The position numbers were made by a program, and so were the translations under genes. 7,503 nt of DNA from Clostridiales bacterium (GTDB lineage: Bacteria > Bacillota > Clostridia > Christensenellales > CAG-138), in NCBI GenBank assembly GCA_004557245.1, contig SFEL01000036.1:1-7503 (forward strand). Direction: 5' to 3'. Positions 6,165 through 7,503 of this stretch are shown here, piece by piece. The first letter of the stretch is position 1; every line of letters starts with the position of its first letter. The notes beneath the pieces are model-generated. The model was not told the origin of the DNA. It ran no database searches and worked only from the letters and a program-made list of their open reading frames with translations.

Positions 6165-7503
6165 GTATTTTGATTATCTGTGAAAAGCCCTCTGTTGCAA
6201 AGACCATTGCGGGTGCTCTTGGGGCAAAGGAGCAAAAAGACGGCTACATACAGGGCAACGGGCTGCTGGTGTCCTGGTGCATTGGACATCTGGTGAGTAT
6301 GGCCGACGCAGGCAGCTATGACGAGCGTTTCAAAAAGTGGCGATACGATGATTTGCCGATTCTGCCTGAGGACTGGAAATATACGCTGACCCCCGGCAAG
6401 GAAAGGCAGTTTGCCATTCTCAAAGAGCTTATGCACAGTGCCGATGTGTCCGAGCTGGTAAATGCCTGCGACGCCGGGCGCGAGGGTGAACTGATTTTCC
6501 GCTTTGTCTATGAACAGGCAGCTTGCCGAAAGCCGTTCAAGCGTCTTTGGATTTCTTCTATGGAGGACAGCGCGATCCGCGAGGGCATGGACACGCTCAA
6601 AGAAGGGCGCGACTATGACCCGCTGTATCATTCGGCACTCTGTCGTGCGCGGGCTGATTGGCTGGTGGGCATCAATGCTACCCGTCTTTTCTCCGTGCTG
6701 TACCATAAGACGCTGAATGTGGGGCGCGTTCTTTCCCCAACGCTGAATCTACTGGTGGAGCGCGACGGGAAGATTGCCACGTTCAAGAAAGAAAAATATC
6801 ATATTGTGCAGATCGGCTGCGGCAGTGTGAAAGCGGAAAGTGAGCGCATTGCCGACGCTGCCGAAGCAAATGCCCTGCAAGCGGCTTGCGAACATTCGCA
6901 GGCCGTTTGTGCTTCTCTGAAAAAAGAAAAGAAAACCATACAGCCCCCGAAGCTCTATGACCTTACTTCCTTACAGCGGGAAGCCAACCGAATTTATGGC
7001 TTTACTGCCAAGCAGACCCTTGATTATGCCCAAGCCCTGTACGAAAAGCGGCTGCTGACCTATCCGAGAACGGACAGCAATTACATCACTTCCGACATGG
7101 AACAGTCGGCGGCTGACCTTATCGCGGCACTGCTGCCACAGCTTCCCTTTATGCAGGGCGTGGAGCTTGCCCCGGAGATGGGGCGCGTTATCAACAATGC
7201 CAAGGTAACAGACCATCATGCAATTCTGCCCACAGCGGAGTTTGCAAAAGCCGGATTTAATGGGCTGGCAGAAAGTGAAAAGAAACTGCTGTCCCTTATC
7301 TGCTGCAAGCTGTTCTGTGCCGTCGCGCCGCCCCATGTGTACGAAGCTGTCACTGCTGTATTTGAGTGCGGCGGCAAGCAGTTTACCGTAAAGGGCAAAA
7401 ACATTCTTCACGGCGGTTGGAAAGACATTGACACCTGTTTTCGTCTGACGCTGAAAGGAAAGCCCGACGAGGAAGCCGAGGACGAAGCGACGCTGCCGGA
7501 GCT
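6161..7503 (+). CDS. topB: DNA topoisomerase III, type IA (3'-partial, first 447 codons)
   Basis: Type IA topoisomerases nick one DNA strand, pass another through and reseal; plasmid and conjugative-element versions are thought to unlink or relax DNA during transfer or replication. The N-terminal TOPRIM domain begins SILIICEKPSVAKTIA, with the catalytic Glu8 and Lys9, and continues to CDAGREGELIF with Asp104, Arg107 and Glu108. The segment RARADWLVGINATRLFSVL (from about residue 163) and GRVLSPTL are typical of the TopB central domain. LLTYPRTDS carries the active-site Tyr301, with Arg303 next to it, and KVTDHHAILPT contains His352 and His353. The frame is open to the right edge with no stop; TopB proteins are usually near 700 residues, so about 250 are missing. 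The second acidic position of the usual DxD motif is glycine (DAG), which I recall being common in this TopB group. It is a mobile-element copy by context, not the host housekeeping gene. Confidence 0.96.
   Translation, partial: MSILIICEKPSVAKTIAGALGAKEQKDGYIQGNGLLVSWCIGHLVSMADAGSYDERFKKWRYDDLPILPEDWKYTLTPGKERQFAILKELMHSADVSELVNACDAGREGELIFRFVYEQAACRKPFKRLWISSMEDSAIREGMDTLKEGRDYDPLYHSALCRARADWLVGINATRLFSVLYHKTLNVGRVLSPTLNLLVERDGKIATFKKEKYHIVQIGCGSVKAESERIADAAEANALQAACEHSQAVCASLKKEKKTIQPPKLYDLTSLQREANRIYGFTAKQTLDYAQALYEKRLLTYPRTDSNYITSDMEQSAADLIAALLPQLPFMQGVELAPEMGRVINNAKVTDHHAILPTAEFAKAGFNGLAESEKKLLSLICCKLFCAVAPPHVYEAVTAVFECGGKQFTVKGKNILHGGWKDIDTCFRLTLKGKPDEEAEDEATLPE

Overview
This window is an internal piece of the conjugation (type IV secretion) operon of an integrative and conjugative element from a Gram-positive gut anaerobe. 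The host is most likely a Clostridia-class Firmicute (Oscillospiraceae/Lachnospiraceae type). The reasons are the gene order (VirB4-like ATPase, DNA methyltransferase, membrane-anchored NlpC/P60 hydrolase, DUF4315-type protein, DUF4366-type protein, topoisomerase III), the strong AGGAGG-type ribosome binding sites, and a moderately GC-rich composition judged by eye. From memory this order matches the Tn1549 / C. difficile CTn4-like family, whose proteins are often named after CD1107 and CD1108. No search was run, so the family assignment is by recognition.

Layout, all on the + strand: 1-2101 is the C-terminal 699 residues of a VirB4/TraE-type ATPase, open at the left edge. 2098-3051 is a beta-class DNA methyltransferase. 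3048-5096 is a 682-residue single-pass membrane protein with a C-terminal NlpC/P60 peptidoglycan hydrolase domain. 5123-5380 is a small coiled-coil protein (DUF4315-like). 5367-6164 is a signal-peptide-bearing, C-terminally anchored membrane protein (DUF4366-like). 6161-7503 is the first 447 codons of a topoisomerase III, open at the right edge. Coding is continuous: the only gap is 26 bases (5097-5122), and there is no stretch over 300 bases without a gene. I see no promoter, terminator, RNA gene, insertion sequence, attachment site, origin of transfer or CRISPR array.

The genes look like one polycistronic unit. Four of the five junctions overlap (ATGA, TTGA, a 14-base overlap, ATGA), and each downstream start has a Shine-Dalgarno motif lying inside the preceding coding sequence. 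In function, VirB4 would power assembly of the transfer channel and the NlpC/P60 protein would open the peptidoglycan locally from its membrane anchor. The DUF4315/DUF4366 pair are probably accessory membrane or surface parts of unknown role. Topoisomerase III would handle single-stranded or supercoiled DNA during transfer, and the methyltransferase would mark the element's DNA, perhaps against restriction in a recipient.

Nothing here is clearly a new system. The points most worth a second look are the unpaired methyltransferase embedded and translationally coupled inside the secretion operon, the long basic N-terminal half of the hydrolase, the six-cysteine module of the DUF4366-like protein, and two acidic protein tails that use the same 11-base string to carry the next gene's ribosome binding site.
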